Shown here piece after piece: positions 36,947 to 47,687 of a DNA stretch of 64,000 nucleotides. The stretch spans positions 1 to 64,000 of the forward strand of contig CANGDZ010000002.1 in assembly GCA_947452785.1 (NCBI GenBank). Direction: 5' to 3'. Source of the DNA: Comamonadaceae bacterium. Its GTDB lineage: Bacteria; Pseudomonadota; Gammaproteobacteria; Burkholderiales; Burkholderiaceae_C. How positions within the stretch are numbered: the first letter of the stretch is position 1; each line of letters opens with the position of its first letter. The translations under genes and the position numbers were made by a program. The notes below the pieces were generated by a model. It was not told the DNA's origin, did no database searches, and saw nothing but the letters and a program-made list of their open reading frames with translations.

Positions 36947-37966
36947 TTACTCGACCTTGATGTTGGCGGCTTTGACCACCGCACCATAGCGAACCAGTTC
37001 TCGTTGCATGTCCTGACCAAATTTCTCGGCAGTGCCAGGACTGGCAGTAATGCCTAGAACGTTCAGACGTTCACGCGCCGCCGGGTCGTTCAACACCGCA
37101 TTCAATTCGGTATTGAGTTTGTCCACAATCGCCTTAGGCGTTTTAGCGGGTGCTAACAAGCCTACCCACGAGTTGATATCGAAATCAGCGACGCCGTTCT
37201 CAATGAAAGTGGGCACATCAGGTAAAGAAGAAGCACGCTGTGCGCTGGATACGGCGACCGGGTGCAATTTTCCCGACTTAATGTGCTGAATGGCTCCCGC
37301 TACAGCGGTGTAGACCAAGGGAATGTTGCCGCCCAACACATCCGTCATGGCCTGCCCTCCCCCTTTGTAGGGAATGTGCGTGAGGTTTGCACCCGTACGC
37401 TGCTTGAGCAACTCGCCAGCAATGTGGGGCGTGCCCCCCGTGCCCGAGGTGCCAAAAGACAAACCACCTGCCTGCGTCTTAGATAAAGCGATCACCTCTT
37501 TCAGACTTTTGGCTGGCACACCGGGGTGCGACACCAGAATCAGGATGGCATCACCGATCTTTCCTATAGGCGCAAAGTCTTTGACCGTGTCAAAACCCAC
37601 CTTGGGAAAAACATGCGGGTTGATGACCATGGTGCCATCAAATCCCAGCAACAAGGTGTAGCCATCAGGCTCTGAAGTCGCGACCAGTTGTGTGCCGATA
37701 TTGCCGGAGGCCCCCGGCTTGTTGTCAACGATCACTTGCTGACCCAGACGCTTGGACAATAGCTCGGCGATCAAACGGCCGCTGGTGTCGGTTACGCCTC
37801 CGGGCGTAAACGGTACGACCAAGCGAATGGGCTTGGCGGGATAGACCGGTTGCGCGGCGACCGAACTGGCTCCCAGCGCCAACGCGCTGAAGGCACTGGC
37901 CATGAGGCCAGTGGTCAGCCAATTGAGCACCCAGTGGCGGCGTGGATTGGTTTTCAGTTTTTGCAC
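36947..37966 (-). CDS. Bug/TctC-type periplasmic solute-binding protein
   Basis: Fourth Bug receptor, 339 residues, with a GTG start at 37966 preceded by GAGGAG. The signal region is unusually long and twin-helix-like (VLNWLTTGLMASAFSALALG, cleavage near VAAQ|PVYPAKPI). Family blocks: PFTPGGVTDTSGRLIAELL, EPDGYTLLLGFDGTM, HIPYKGGGQAMTDVLGG, HPVAVSSAQRASS. It follows the PEP mutase-family gene after 47 bp, so the pair looks like an operon. Import of a C4-C6 carboxylate that the lyase then cleaves is a reasonable guess. Confidence 0.9.
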   Translation of the reverse strand: MQKLKTNPRRHWVLNWLTTGLMASAFSALALGASSVAAQPVYPAKPIRLVVPFTPGGVTDTSGRLIAELLSKRLGQQVIVDNKPGASGNIGTQLVATSEPDGYTLLLGFDGTMVINPHVFPKVGFDTVKDFAPIGKIGDAILILVSHPGVPAKSLKEVIALSKTQAGGLSFGTSGTGGTPHIAGELLKQRTGANLTHIPYKGGGQAMTDVLGGNIPLVYTAVAGAIQHIKSGKLHPVAVSSAQRASSLPDVPTFIENGVADFDINSWVGLLAPAKTPKAIVDKLNTELNAVLNDPAARERLNVLGITASPGTAEKFGQDMQRELVRYGAVVKAANIKVE

Positions 37967-38013
37967 CTTTGTCTCCTCTTTGTATGAATAGGCTTTGCCG
38001 AGAATTTAAAAAA

Positions 38014-38886
38014 TCATTCGGTCTCGGCGTAGCGCTTTTCAAAAGCCCATACATCTTCAAAACCCATCAAACGAGTGAGATCGGCAAAGTCATACAACGG
38101 CGTCGGGCTGTTGGCAGACGAGCCGGTGTCCTTAAATTGTTGGTACACCTGCGTCATGGCATGCACACCGGCCAGCAAGGCGGTAACAGGGAAAATGGCA
38201 ATCTTGTAGCCGAGCGCCTCCAGTTCGTCGCGGGTCAGCACCGGTGTGCGGCCTTTTTCAACCATGTTGGCCACCAGCGGCAAGTCAAAGCTCTGGCCAA
38301 TACGGCGCATCTCTTCTTCGGACTCGGGTGACTCGACAAACAAGATGTCAGCACCAGCCTTGGCATACGCCTCGGCGCGGCGTAACGCCTCATCAAGGCC
38401 CAGCGTGGTGCGCGCATCTGTGCGCGCGATGATCAAGAAGTCTTTGGATTCGCGGGAATCTACGGCCACGCGAATCTTGCGCACCATGTCAGCCACCGGA
38501 ATGACCCGCCGCCCCGGGGTGTGCCCACATTTCTTGGGGAACTCCTGGTCCTCGAGCTGAATGGCCGCGGCGCCTGCAGCCTCATAGCCCCGGAGGGTGT
38601 GGCGCATGTTGAGCAAACCGCCGTAGCCGGTGTCAGCATCCGCAATCAGTGGCGTTTGGGCCATCCCAGCCATGGCCGTCACACGGCCCACCATATCGCT
38701 GTAAGTTGCCAGGCCCGCATCTGGCAGGCCCATGTGAGAGGCAACGGTGCCATACCCCGTCATGTACAAGGCATCAAATCCGAAGCTGTCAGCAAGGCGC
38801 AAAGACACCATGTCAAAGACTCCGGGGGCAACCACCAAACCGGGTTGGTTTAAGCGCGCACGCAAGGCAGAGGTTTTTTTGGTCAT
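38014..38886 (-). CDS. PEP mutase / isocitrate lyase-family enzyme
   Basis: 290-residue TIM-barrel enzyme of the isocitrate lyase/PEP phosphonomutase superfamily. The Mg-binding loop DADTGYGGLLNMRHTL and the signature KKCGHTPGRRV (catalytic Cys as in isocitrate, methylisocitrate and dimethylmalate lyases) are seen, with QLEDQEFPKK and IARTDARTTLGLDEAL around them. It is shorter than isocitrate lyase and has the size of PrpB and of oxaloacetate decarboxylase or dimethylmalate lyases. The presence of KKCGH argues for a lyase, not a phosphonomutase. Pairing with a Bug receptor suggests a branched malate-type substrate. The ribosome site is weak. Confidence 0.85.
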   Translation of the reverse strand: MTKKTSALRARLNQPGLVVAPGVFDMVSLRLADSFGFDALYMTGYGTVASHMGLPDAGLATYSDMVGRVTAMAGMAQTPLIADADTGYGGLLNMRHTLRGYEAAGAAAIQLEDQEFPKKCGHTPGRRVIPVADMVRKIRVAVDSRESKDFLIIARTDARTTLGLDEALRRAEAYAKAGADILFVESPESEEEMRRIGQSFDLPLVANMVEKGRTPVLTRDELEALGYKIAIFPVTALLAGVHAMTQVYQQFKDTGSSANSPTPLYDFADLTRLMGFEDVWAFEKRYAETE

Positions 38887-38956
38887 GATGCAACCGTTGG
38901 TGAAGAATGTTTATATTGCGTGATTCAATTTATTCATTTCAGCAGAAGAAAACACC

Positions 38957-39074
38957 GTGGACTTGCGCCTTCGCGACAAGCAGGTTCTGATCTTTAACGG
39001 CCACGATGGCATTGGCCTCGCCTGAGCTCAAGCCTTTTTGGGAAAATATGCCAGAGTGAGGCACTTTTCGCGTG
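38957..39074 (+). pseudogene. Decayed N-terminal fragment of a short-chain dehydrogenase
   Basis: Translation from GTG at 38957 gives VDLRLRDKQVLIFNGHDGIG, then LA, a TGA stop, then AQAFLGKYARVRHFSR. This follows the SDR start (usual form DKRVLITGG..GIGLACAQAFL..GARV..vSR) on both sides of the stop, which probably replaces a Cys or Ala codon. The glycine pattern is also damaged (FNGHDGIG). No continuation of an SDR is found downstream. The rest of the 342-bp gap 38887-39228 holds only this relic and the tRNA terminator. Confidence 0.6.
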
Positions 39075-39178
39075 AAACAGACCACATGACTGATGCATGT
39101 TGGCTTCAATCAGTACAAACCCGATATTGCCGTTGGTGAAGCGGCATCAGGGAGTGGCAATAAATTAGACACGCAAAG

Positions 39179-39210
39179 AAAAAAGCACCGAGCATTTCTG
39201 CCAGGTGCTT
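39179..39210 (-). terminator. Rho-independent terminator of tRNA-Val
   Basis: On the minus strand AAGCACC (39210-39204) pairs with GGTGCTT (39189-39183) across 14 nt, and the stem is followed by a run of T (39184-39180). It begins 19 bp after the tRNA 3' end. Confidence 0.75.
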
Positions 39211-39228
39211 GATTTCATTTGGGATTTT

Positions 39229-39303
39229 TGGTGGGCAGTGCAAGTTTCGAACTTGCGACCCCTGCAGTGTGAATGCAGTGCTCTACCCCTGAGCTAACCG
39301 CCC
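39229..39303 (-). tRNA. tRNA-Val (anticodon CAC)
   Basis: 75-nt tRNA including encoded CCA (39231-39229). The acceptor stem GGGCGGT pairs with ACTGCCC. D arm GCTC/GAGC, anticodon stem CTGCA/TGCAG with loop TTCACAC (anticodon CAC, reads GUG), and T stem GCAAG/CTTGC with loop TTCGAAA. The discriminator base is A, as for valine tRNAs. A candidate -10 (CATAAT, minus strand of 39333-39328) lies about 25 bp upstream between dnaQ and the tRNA. Confidence 0.95.
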
Positions 39304-39343
39304 TAACGCTGTAAAGCGAAGATCCCAATTATGCCATAAAAAA

Positions 39344-40060
39344 TCAGTGCGCCAGACTCGCGCCCAGATTTCGCCACACGGTTTTACCGCCGCTGGACTT
39401 GTCCAGTTGTTTGAGCAAGTCTTCGTGTGCCGTCAATTCGTTGTCATTCGCTCGCAGCACGGGCAACTGATAGCTGGACAGGTCGATCTGCAGATCTGTT
39501 TGGTGTTTGGGTTGGTCGTCGCTGATCTCCATCATCAAGGCTTCTTGGCCGCGCGTCAGGTTGATGTACACATCGGCCAGCAGCTCGGCATCCAGCAGCG
39601 CGCCGTGCAAGGTGCGGCCCGAGTTGTCCACGCCCAAGCGGTCGCACAGCGCATCCAGGCTGTTGCGTTTGCCGGGGTACATCTGCTTGGCCATGACCAA
39701 GGTGTCGATCACGTTGGACACATGGCTGGTGAAAGGCGCCTGCCCTACTCGCTCCAACTCTTTGTTCAAAAAGCCGATGTCAAACGCAGCGTTGTGGATG
39801 ATGACTTCGGCATCACGCAAATAGTCGATCACCTCTTGCGCGACTTGAGCGAACTTGGGCTTGTCACGCAAAAATTCGTTGCTGATGCCGTGGACCTTGA
39901 GCGCGTCTTCATGGCTGTCGCGCTCAGGGTTTAAATAAAAGTGCAGGTTGTTGCCGGTGAGCTTGCGGTTAAACAGCTCCACGCAGCCGATTTCAATCAC
40001 ACGGTCGCCGCCCTCAGCGGACAGGCCGGTGGTTTCGGTGTCGAGAAAAATTTGACGCAT
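39344..40060 (-). CDS. dnaQ: DNA polymerase III epsilon subunit (3'-5' exonuclease)
   Basis: 238-residue DEDDh proofreading exonuclease. Exo I FLDTETTGLSAE, Exo II HNAAFDIGFLNKEL and Exo III HGALLDAELLADVYI supply the four acidic residues and the catalytic His. The C-terminal tail (about 185-238) is the part that binds the alpha subunit. Its ATG overlaps the fdx stop as TGATG, so it is the last gene of the isc operon transcript or at least translationally coupled to it. The tRNA-Val gene follows 40 bp downstream. Confidence 0.95.
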   Translation of the reverse strand: MRQIFLDTETTGLSAEGGDRVIEIGCVELFNRKLTGNNLHFYLNPERDSHEDALKVHGISNEFLRDKPKFAQVAQEVIDYLRDAEVIIHNAAFDIGFLNKELERVGQAPFTSHVSNVIDTLVMAKQMYPGKRNSLDALCDRLGVDNSGRTLHGALLDAELLADVYINLTRGQEALMMEISDDQPKHQTDLQIDLSSYQLPVLRANDNELTAHEDLLKQLDKSSGGKTVWRNLGASLAH

Positions 40061-40398
40061 CAGTGATTTTCTTTGGCGTGGTTGATGGTGTAACGCGGGA
40101 TCTCAATCACCAGATCTTGCTTGGCCAAGAAGGCCTGGCAGCTCAAGCGCGAGTTGGGCTCCAGGCCCCAGGCGCGGTCGAGCAGGTCTTCTTCGGTTTC
40201 TTCGAGCTCGTTCAGGCTGGTAAAACCTTCGCGCACGATCACATGACAGGTGGTGCAGGCACAGCTCATGTCGCAGGCGTGCTCGATGTTGATTTTGTGA
40301 TCCAGCAAGGCCTCGCAAATGCTGGTTCCCGAAGGCACCGTGATGGAGGTGCCGGCAGGACAGTATTCAGGGTGAGGCAGTATTTTGATGACGGGCAT
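40060..40398 (-). CDS. fdx: ISC-type [2Fe-2S] ferredoxin
   Basis: 112-residue adrenodoxin-like ferredoxin. Cluster ligands are Cys42, Cys48 and Cys51 in ACDMSCACTTCH plus the later Cys in RLSCQAFL, with an extra Cys46 typical of the ISC form. It supplies electrons for cluster assembly on IscU. Follows hscA after 27 bp and overlaps dnaQ by one base. Confidence 0.95.
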   Translation of the reverse strand: MPVIKILPHPEYCPAGTSITVPSGTSICEALLDHKINIEHACDMSCACTTCHVIVREGFTSLNELEETEEDLLDRAWGLEPNSRLSCQAFLAKQDLVIEIPRYTINHAKENH

Positions 40399-40425
40399 AG
40401 CGTGTGAATGTTAGCTCAATGCCCC

Positions 40426-42288
40426 TCACAGGGCTTGGATGTTTTGGCCCGACAGGGCTTTTTGGATGCTGTGGTTCATGCGTTCGGCGGCAAAGGCTTC
40501 GGTGCCCTTGGCCAGCGCCAGGGTCACATCCTCCAGCGTTTTGGCGTCTTGCTCGGTCTGCACCGCTTGGCGCAGGCTCTGCATGAGTTGCTCGATATGA
40601 CTGCGCTCTGAGGGGCTGAGCAAGGCGCCATCGGCGTCCAACGCGCTTTGGGTGGCAAGCAGCATGCGGTCGCCGTCCACACGGGCTTCTACCAGGGCGC
40701 GGGCTTTCATGTCCACCTCGGCGGTGGTGAAGCTTTCTTGCAGCATGGTGGCAATTTGCGTATCGCTCAAACCGTAAGAAGGTTTGACGTCGATGGCCGC
40801 CTCGATACCGCTCATTTGTTCTTTGGCACTGACGCTGAGCAAACCGTCGGCGTCCACCGTAAAGGTCACGCGGATGCGCGCTGCACCGGCCGCCATGGGC
40901 GGGATACCGCGCAGCTCAAAGCGCGCCAGACTGCGGCAGTCCTGCACCAAGTCGCGCTCGCCCTGCACCACGTGCAAAGCCAGGGCGGTTTGTCCGTCTT
41001 TGTAAGTGGTGAAGTCTTGTGCCATGGCGGTCGGAATGGTCTGGTTGCGCGGGATGATGCGCTCGACCAAGCCGCCCATTGTCTCAATGCCCAAGGACAA
41101 AGGGATCACGTCCAGCAGCAGCAAATCACCTGCCGCGTCATTGCCCGCCAGTTGATTGGCCTGGATGGCGGCGCCCAGCGCCACGACTTCGTCGGGGTTC
41201 AAGTTGTTCAGCGGGGCTTGGCCAAAAAAGTCGGCCACTGCTTTTTGAATTTGCGGCATGCGGGTCGAACCGCCGACCATCACCACGCCTTGGATGTCGT
41301 CTTTACTCAGCTGCGCATCGCGCAACGCTTTGCGCACCGCCGACAGGCAACGTTGGGTCAGTGCAGCGGTGGCGGCTTCAAAGTCAACGCGCGTCACCGA
41401 CAGGTCCAGTGCGCACGACGACAGCGTTACTTGCACCGTAGTTTGCGTGGCCTCAGACAAGGCTTCTTTGGCGCGCCGGGCTTCGGCTTTGAGCACGGTT
41501 TTGTCTTGCGGCGTGATGGCCTGGGCCTTCGCTTGGCCCAGCAGCCATTGCGCCAGCGCCTCGTCGTAATCGTCGCCGCCCAAGGCCGAGTCGCCGCCTG
41601 TGGCCAGAACTTCAAACACGCCGCGGGTCAAGCGCAGCACCGAAATATCAAAGGTGCCGCCGCCCAAATCAAAGACGGCGTAAACGCCCTCACTGGCATT
41701 ATCCAAACCATAGGCAATGGCCGCAGCGGTGGGCTCGTTGATCAAGCGCAGCACGTTCAGACCGGCCAACTGCGCCGCGTCTTTGGTGGCTTGGCGCTGC
41801 GCATCGTCAAAGTAGGCGGGCACGGTGATCACCGCGCCATACAAGTCGTCGTTGAAAGTGTCTTCTGCGCGGTAACGCAAGGTGGCCAAAATTTCCGCAC
41901 TGATTTCCACCGGGGATTTTTCGCCTTGCACCGTTTGTAAAGACAGCATGCCTTGGGCTTTGTCGACAAACGCATACGGCAGCTGATCGGCATGCACCAG
42001 GTCTTGCAGGCTGCGACCCATGAAGCGTTTCATTGAGGCAATGGTGTTTTGCGGATCGCTGGCCGCTGCCGCCAAAGCCTCGTGCCCGATTTGCCGGCCC
42101 TGCCCTGGCAGATAGCGCACCACCGAAGGTAAGATAAATCGCCCCTGGTCGTCAGGCAAACATTCGGACACGCCGTTGCGCACTGAAGCCACCAGCGAAT
42201 GGGTGGTGCCCAGGTCAATGCCCACGGCAATGCGCCGTTGATGCGGGTCGGGCGCTTGGCCCGGCTCAGAAATCTGTAATAGCGCCAT
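40426..42288 (-). CDS. hscA: Fe-S cluster assembly chaperone HscA
   Basis: 620-residue Hsp70-type ATPase specialised for IscU. Nucleotide domain motifs: [13 protein letters not shown], the [16 protein letters not shown] phosphate loop and [17 protein letters not shown]. The linker region reads [14 protein letters not shown], and the substrate domain follows to about 540. It is shorter than DnaK and lacks the DnaK-type acidic tail, as expected for HscA. HscB stimulates its ATPase. Part of the isc operon, 30 bp after hscB. Confidence 0.95.
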   Translation of the reverse strand: MALLQISEPGQAPDPHQRRIAVGIDLGTTHSLVASVRNGVSECLPDDQGRFILPSVVRYLPGQGRQIGHEALAAAASDPQNTIASMKRFMGRSLQDLVHADQLPYAFVDKAQGMLSLQTVQGEKSPVEISAEILATLRYRAEDTFNDDLYGAVITVPAYFDDAQRQATKDAAQLAGLNVLRLINEPTAAAIAYGLDNASEGVYAVFDLGGGTFDISVLRLTRGVFEVLATGGDSALGGDDYDEALAQWLLGQAKAQAITPQDKTVLKAEARRAKEALSEATQTTVQVTLSSCALDLSVTRVDFEAATAALTQRCLSAVRKALRDAQLSKDDIQGVVMVGGSTRMPQIQKAVADFFGQAPLNNLNPDEVVALGAAIQANQLAGNDAAGDLLLLDVIPLSLGIETMGGLVERIIPRNQTIPTAMAQDFTTYKDGQTALALHVVQGERDLVQDCRSLARFELRGIPPMAAGAARIRVTFTVDADGLLSVSAKEQMSGIEAAIDVKPSYGLSDTQIATMLQESFTTAEVDMKARALVEARVDGDRMLLATQSALDADGALLSPSERSHIEQLMQSLRQAVQTEQDAKTLEDVTLALAKGTEAFAAERMNHSIQKALSGQNIQAL

Positions 42289-42318
42289 GGAATGCCGTAG
42301 AAAAAAAGAAACTGCCGC

Positions 42319-42840
42319 TCAGTCGAGCAGCTTGTCGAGTTGATTGCGTACTTCGGTGGCAAAGCGATCGATGAACATCAATGCCCTGACCTGCCCCACC
42401 GCTTGAATATAGTCGCTCGCCACGTCAAGCGCCTGAGCCAACTCGGCCAGGCATTGCGCACGGGCGCTGTGCACTTCGGCCAGCAAGGCCTCAAGCGCGG
42501 CTTCGGTGTGGGTCTCGTCCAGGGCTTCACGCCATTCCATTTGCTGCATCAAAAATGCAGCCGGCATGGCAGTATTGTTTTCGGCTTGGACTGGGGCACC
42601 GTGCAATTCGCACACATAGGCTGCGCGTTTGACCGGGTCTTTTAGGCGCTGATAGGCCTCGTTGATGCGCACCGACCATTGCATGGCCAGCCGCTGGGCG
42701 GCAGCGCCTTGGGCTGCAAACTTGTCGGGGTGGGCTTCGCGCTGCAGCTCTTTCCAGCGCGCATCCACCGCCTCGCGCGAAACGGCAAACCCCATGGGCA
42801 AGCCAAACAATTCAAAGTCGTTGGCCTGAAGTGAAATCAC
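42319..42840 (-). CDS. hscB: Fe-S assembly co-chaperone HscB
   Basis: 173-residue J-domain protein. N-terminal J-domain with the HPD motif in [12 protein letters not shown], then a three-helix C-terminal domain that binds IscU. The start is GTG at 42840; GTGA overlaps the iscA stop by 4 bp, which fixes it. It opens [20 protein letters not shown], the usual HscB start. Confidence 0.95.
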   Translation of the reverse strand: MISLQANDFELFGLPMGFAVSREAVDARWKELQREAHPDKFAAQGAAAQRLAMQWSVRINEAYQRLKDPVKRAAYVCELHGAPVQAENNTAMPAAFLMQQMEWREALDETHTEAALEALLAEVHSARAQCLAELAQALDVASDYIQAVGQVRALMFIDRFATEVRNQLDKLLD

Positions 42841-43160
42841 ACGCGGAAGGATTCACCGCAACCGCAGCGGTCGCGCTCATTGGGATTGTTGAAGCGAAAG
42901 CCTTCATTCAAGCCTTCGCGTACAAAATCCAGTTCAGTGCCGTCAATGTAGGCCAGGCTTTTCGGGTCGATCAAGACCTTCACACCGTGGCCTTCAAACA
43001 CCGTGTCTTCGGGGGCGATGTCATCAACATATTCGAGCTTGTAAGCCAAGCCGGAACAGCCGGTGGTTTTCACGCCCAAGCGAACGCCCACGCCCTTGCC
43101 GCGCTTGGACAAGTAGCGCGTCACGTGGCGGGCGGCAGCTTCGGTCAAAGAGACAGCCAT
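42837..43160 (-). CDS. iscA: A-type Fe-S carrier IscA
   Basis: 107-residue A-type carrier with the three conserved cysteines, one in [15 protein letters not shown] and two in the C-terminal [10 protein letters not shown] chose the ATG at 43160 ([13 protein letters not shown]); a longer in-frame reading runs back into iscU. It follows iscU by one base between stop and start. Holds or transfers clusters to apoproteins. Confidence 0.95.
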   Translation of the reverse strand: MAVSLTEAAARHVTRYLSKRGKGVGVRLGVKTTGCSGLAYKLEYVDDIAPEDTVFEGHGVKVLIDPKSLAYIDGTELDFVREGLNEGFRFNNPNERDRCGCGESFRV

Positions 43161-43161
43161 A

Positions 43162-43548
43162 TCAGTGCGCGTGTTTTTTCTTGTAATCGTCCACAGCCGC
43201 CTTGATGGCGTCTTCGGCCAAGATGGAACAGTGGATTTTGACGGGCGGCAAAGCCAGCTCTTCGGCAATTTGGCTGTTCTTCAAAGCCGCGGCTTCGTCC
43301 AGTGTTTTGCCTTTGACCCATTCGGTCACCAGCGAGCTCGAGGCAATCGCCGAGCCGCAGCCGTAGGTTTTGAAGCGTGCATCTTCGATCACTCCGGTGA
43401 CCGGATTGACCTTGATCTGCAACTTCATTACGTCGCCGCAAGCGGGGGCGCCCACCATGCCGGTACCCACATCCTCGTCGCCCTTGTCAAAGGAGCCCAC
43501 GTTGCGGGGGTTTTCGTAGTGGTCAACCACTTTGTCGCTGTATGCCAT
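43162..43548 (-). CDS. iscU: Fe-S cluster scaffold IscU
   Basis: 128-residue scaffold. Cluster cysteines are in [25 protein letters not shown] and [12 protein letters not shown], with the conserved Asp before them. The HscA recognition motif LPPVK precedes the third Cys. Start [20 protein letters not shown] is canonical. 21 bp after iscS. Confidence 0.96.
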   Translation of the reverse strand: MAYSDKVVDHYENPRNVGSFDKGDEDVGTGMVGAPACGDVMKLQIKVNPVTGVIEDARFKTYGCGSAIASSSLVTEWVKGKTLDEAAALKNSQIAEELALPPVKIHCSILAEDAIKAAVDDYKKKHAH

Positions 43549-43569
43549 GTTCGTTTTCCTAATTCGTGT

Positions 43570-44790
43570 TCAGTGGGCGGCCCATTGAATCGTGCTGATG
43601 TCAATGCCTTCTTTGTACATGTCCCACAAGGGGCTCAGATCACGCAGCTTGGCCACGTTCTTTTTGATCGTGTCCACGGCGTAGTCAATCTCGGCTTCAG
43701 TGGTCCAGCGGCCAATCGTCATACGCAGACTGCTGTGCGCCAGCTCATCGCTGCGGCCCAGGGCGCGCAAGACATAGCTGGGCTCCAGGCTGGCCGAGGT
43801 GCAGGCAGAACCGCTGCTCACAGCCAAGCCCTTGATCCCCATGATGAGAGACTCGCCCTCGACATAGTTGAAGCTCATGTTGAGGTTGTGCGGCACGCGC
43901 TTATCAGCATGACCGTTGATGAAGACTTGTTCAATGTCCTGGAGGCCAGCCAACATGCGGTCGTGCAGTGCACGGATGCGGATGTTCTCGCCATGCATTT
44001 CTTCTTTGGCAATGCGGTAGGCCTCGCCCATGCCCACACACTGGTGCGTGGGCAGCGTACCCGAACGCATGCCGCGCTCGTGGCCGCCACCGTGCATTTG
44101 CGCTTCCAGGCGGATGCGCGGCTTGCGGCGTACAAACAGGGCACCAATGCCTTTGGGTCCATAGGTCTTGTGCGAGGTCAGGCTCATCAGGTCGACGGGC
44201 AACGTGGTCAGGTCGATGTCCACACGACCGGTGGCTTGCGCCGCGTCAGAGTGGAAGATCACACCCTTTTCGCGGCAGATGGCGCCAATGGCCGCAATGT
44301 CTTGGATCACGCCGATTTCGTTATTGACGAACATGACGCTGGCCAAAATGGTGTCAGGGCGGATAGCGGCTTTGAACACATCCAGATCGACCAAGCCGTC
44401 TGCCTGCACATCCAGATAGGTCACTTCAAAGCCTTGGCGCTCGAGCTCGCGCATGGTGTCCAAAATGGCTTTGTGTTCGGTCTTGACCGTGATCAGATGC
44501 TTGCCCTTGGACTTGTAAAAGTGCGCAGCACCCTTCAATGCCAGGTTATTGGATTCGGTGGCACCGCTGGTCCAGACGATTTCGCGCGGGTCGGCGCCAA
44601 TCAGGGCGGCGACTTGCTCGCGGGCCTTCTCAACCGCAGCTTCGGCTTCCCAACCCCAGGCGTGGCTGCGCGAGGCAGGGTTGCCAAAATGGTTGCGCAG
44701 CCAAGGGACCATGGCGTCGACCACCCGCTCATCGCAGGGGTTGGTCGCGCTGTAATCCATGTAGATCGGGAAGTGTGGTGTGGTTTCCAT
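43570..44790 (-). CDS. iscS: Cysteine desulfurase IscS
   Basis: 406-residue PLP enzyme that supplies sulfur from cysteine. [16 protein letters not shown] opens the fold; the PLP lysine lies in [17 protein letters not shown], and the mobile catalytic Cys in [17 protein letters not shown] chose the ATG at 44790; a TTG 18 bp earlier is less likely. Follows iscR by 41 bp. Also the sulfur source for tRNA thiolation. Confidence 0.96.
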   Translation of the reverse strand: METTPHFPIYMDYSATNPCDERVVDAMVPWLRNHFGNPASRSHAWGWEAEAAVEKAREQVAALIGADPREIVWTSGATESNNLALKGAAHFYKSKGKHLITVKTEHKAILDTMRELERQGFEVTYLDVQADGLVDLDVFKAAIRPDTILASVMFVNNEIGVIQDIAAIGAICREKGVIFHSDAAQATGRVDIDLTTLPVDLMSLTSHKTYGPKGIGALFVRRKPRIRLEAQMHGGGHERGMRSGTLPTHQCVGMGEAYRIAKEEMHGENIRIRALHDRMLAGLQDIEQVFINGHADKRVPHNLNMSFNYVEGESLIMGIKGLAVSSGSACTSASLEPSYVLRALGRSDELAHSSLRMTIGRWTTEAEIDYAVDTIKKNVAKLRDLSPLWDMYKEGIDISTIQWAAH

Positions 44791-44831
44791 TAGCGGCTCG
44801 GTGCTCAAAAAAGGGGCTTTTGCTTGCGCAA

Positions 44832-45374
44832 TCAGCTCTTGGAGATGGAGAAGGCGTTGCCCAAGGCAAACACAGAATTGGGGGCGTTGACGCGGATCGG
44901 TTGAGACACCGGCATGGCCGAAATCGCGCGCTTGATGGCGGGCTTATCGTCGATGGTCACGCCGCTGGTCAATTGGTCGTCCACCATTTTTTGAAGAGTG
45001 ACGGAATCTAAAAACTCGACCATGCGGGTGTTCAGCGCGGCCCACAGATCGTGGGTCATGCAACGGCCGCTTTCACCTTGGCAATTTTCTTTGCCGCCGC
45101 AATGCGTGGCATCAATCGGCTCATCGACCGAGACAATAATGTCGGCCACGGTAATTTCGGCAGCCTTGCGGGCCAGCGAGTAACCACCGCCAGGACCTCT
45201 GGTGGACTCCACCAACTGATGTCGGCGCAATTTACCGAACAATTGCTCCAGGTAGGACAGTGAGATGTGCTGGCGCTGGCTGATGGCCGCCAAAGTGACA
45301 GGGCCGCTGTGCTGGCGCAGGGCCAGATCGATCATTGCCGTGACTGCAAATCGGCCTTTGGTGGTCAAACGCAT
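44832..45374 (-). CDS. iscR: Rrf2-family regulator IscR
   Basis: 180-residue Rrf2 repressor/activator that senses [2Fe-2S] supply. Winged helix in residues 1-75 ([29 protein letters not shown]). Cluster ligands are Cys92, Cys98, Cys105 and His108; the last spacer is one residue longer than in E. coli (C-x6-C, not C-x5-C). First gene of the isc operon, reading into iscS. A candidate IscR-binding site overlaps the putative -10 upstream, consistent with autorepression. Confidence 0.95.
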   Translation of the reverse strand: MRLTTKGRFAVTAMIDLALRQHSGPVTLAAISQRQHISLSYLEQLFGKLRRHQLVESTRGPGGGYSLARKAAEITVADIIVSVDEPIDATHCGGKENCQGESGRCMTHDLWAALNTRMVEFLDSVTLQKMVDDQLTSGVTIDDKPAIKRAISAMPVSQPIRVNAPNSVFALGNAFSISKS

Positions 45375-45398
45375 GGCGGTCTCCGGTGGGGTGAAAAA

Positions 45399-45425
45399 AT
45401 TTGTCCTACTAACGCGGTCAAGTAT
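45399..45425 (-). promoter_or_regulatory. Candidate IscR type 1 operator over the isc promoter
   Basis: On the minus strand ATACTTGACC matches the left half of the IscR type 1 consensus well; the right half (TAGTAGGACAAAT) matches partly. TATACT at 45426-45421 is a likely -10, so binding would block the polymerase. The iscR ATG is 25 bp further on. Confidence 0.55.
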
Positions 45426-45430
45426 AACAG

Positions 45431-45453
45431 AACCCGATCAAATTGGTCGGGTT
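45431..45453. repeat. 7-bp-arm inverted repeat between uvrB and iscR
   Basis: AACCCGA (45431-45437) and TCGGGTT (45447-45453) form a perfect stem over a 9-nt loop. It lies 19 bp after the uvrB stop and just upstream of the isc -10. It could end uvrB transcription, but no T-run follows, or it could be part of the isc control region. Confidence 0.45.
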
Positions 45454-45471
45454 AAGGCGCGGGTAAACCCC

Positions 45472-47559
<2,088 letters not shown>

Positions 47560-47572
47560 GTCAGCAATTGTG

Positions 47573-47614
47573 AGCGGGAAACCGGGCCGACTCGAAAGGC
47601 CCGTATGTCCCGCT
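47573..47614. promoter_or_regulatory. Long interrupted hairpin between uvrB and tyrB
   Basis: AGCGGGA (47573-47579) pairs with TCCCGCT (47608-47614), and inside it CGGGCC (47583-47588) pairs with GGCCCG (47598-47603), with a small internal loop (3 and 4 nt). It lies 13 bp upstream of the uvrB ATG, so it could form in the uvrB leader, or act as DNA operator for both genes. Confidence 0.45.
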
Positions 47615-47640
47615 AAAATAAGGGGTAACCCGCAAGCGTA

Positions 47641-47659
47641 ACCGATGCACCCCATCGGT
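47641..47659 (+). terminator. Terminator-like hairpin in the tyrB leader
   Basis: ACCGATG (47641-47647) pairs with CATCGGT (47653-47659) over a 5-nt loop and is followed by ACTTTCTTTTT. The structure lies 28 bp before the aminotransferase ATG, so it may be an attenuator or a leader structure, not an end-of-gene terminator. Confidence 0.45.
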
Positions 47660-47687
47660 ACTTTCTTTTTACTCTAGGACTTCCTTC

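Noticed and set aside
40648-41940. 430-residue open frame on the plus strand
   Set aside because: Antisense to hscA; rich in Gln/His/Arg and without domain features.
43165-44793. 542-residue open frame on the plus strand
   Set aside because: It lies entirely opposite iscU and iscS, whose motifs are certain. Long antisense frames are common in this codon usage; the product has no recognisable domain and no ribosome site.
47560-47687. LexA (SOS) box for uvrB
   Set aside because: No CTGT-N8-ACAG-like palindrome is present in the divergent region.
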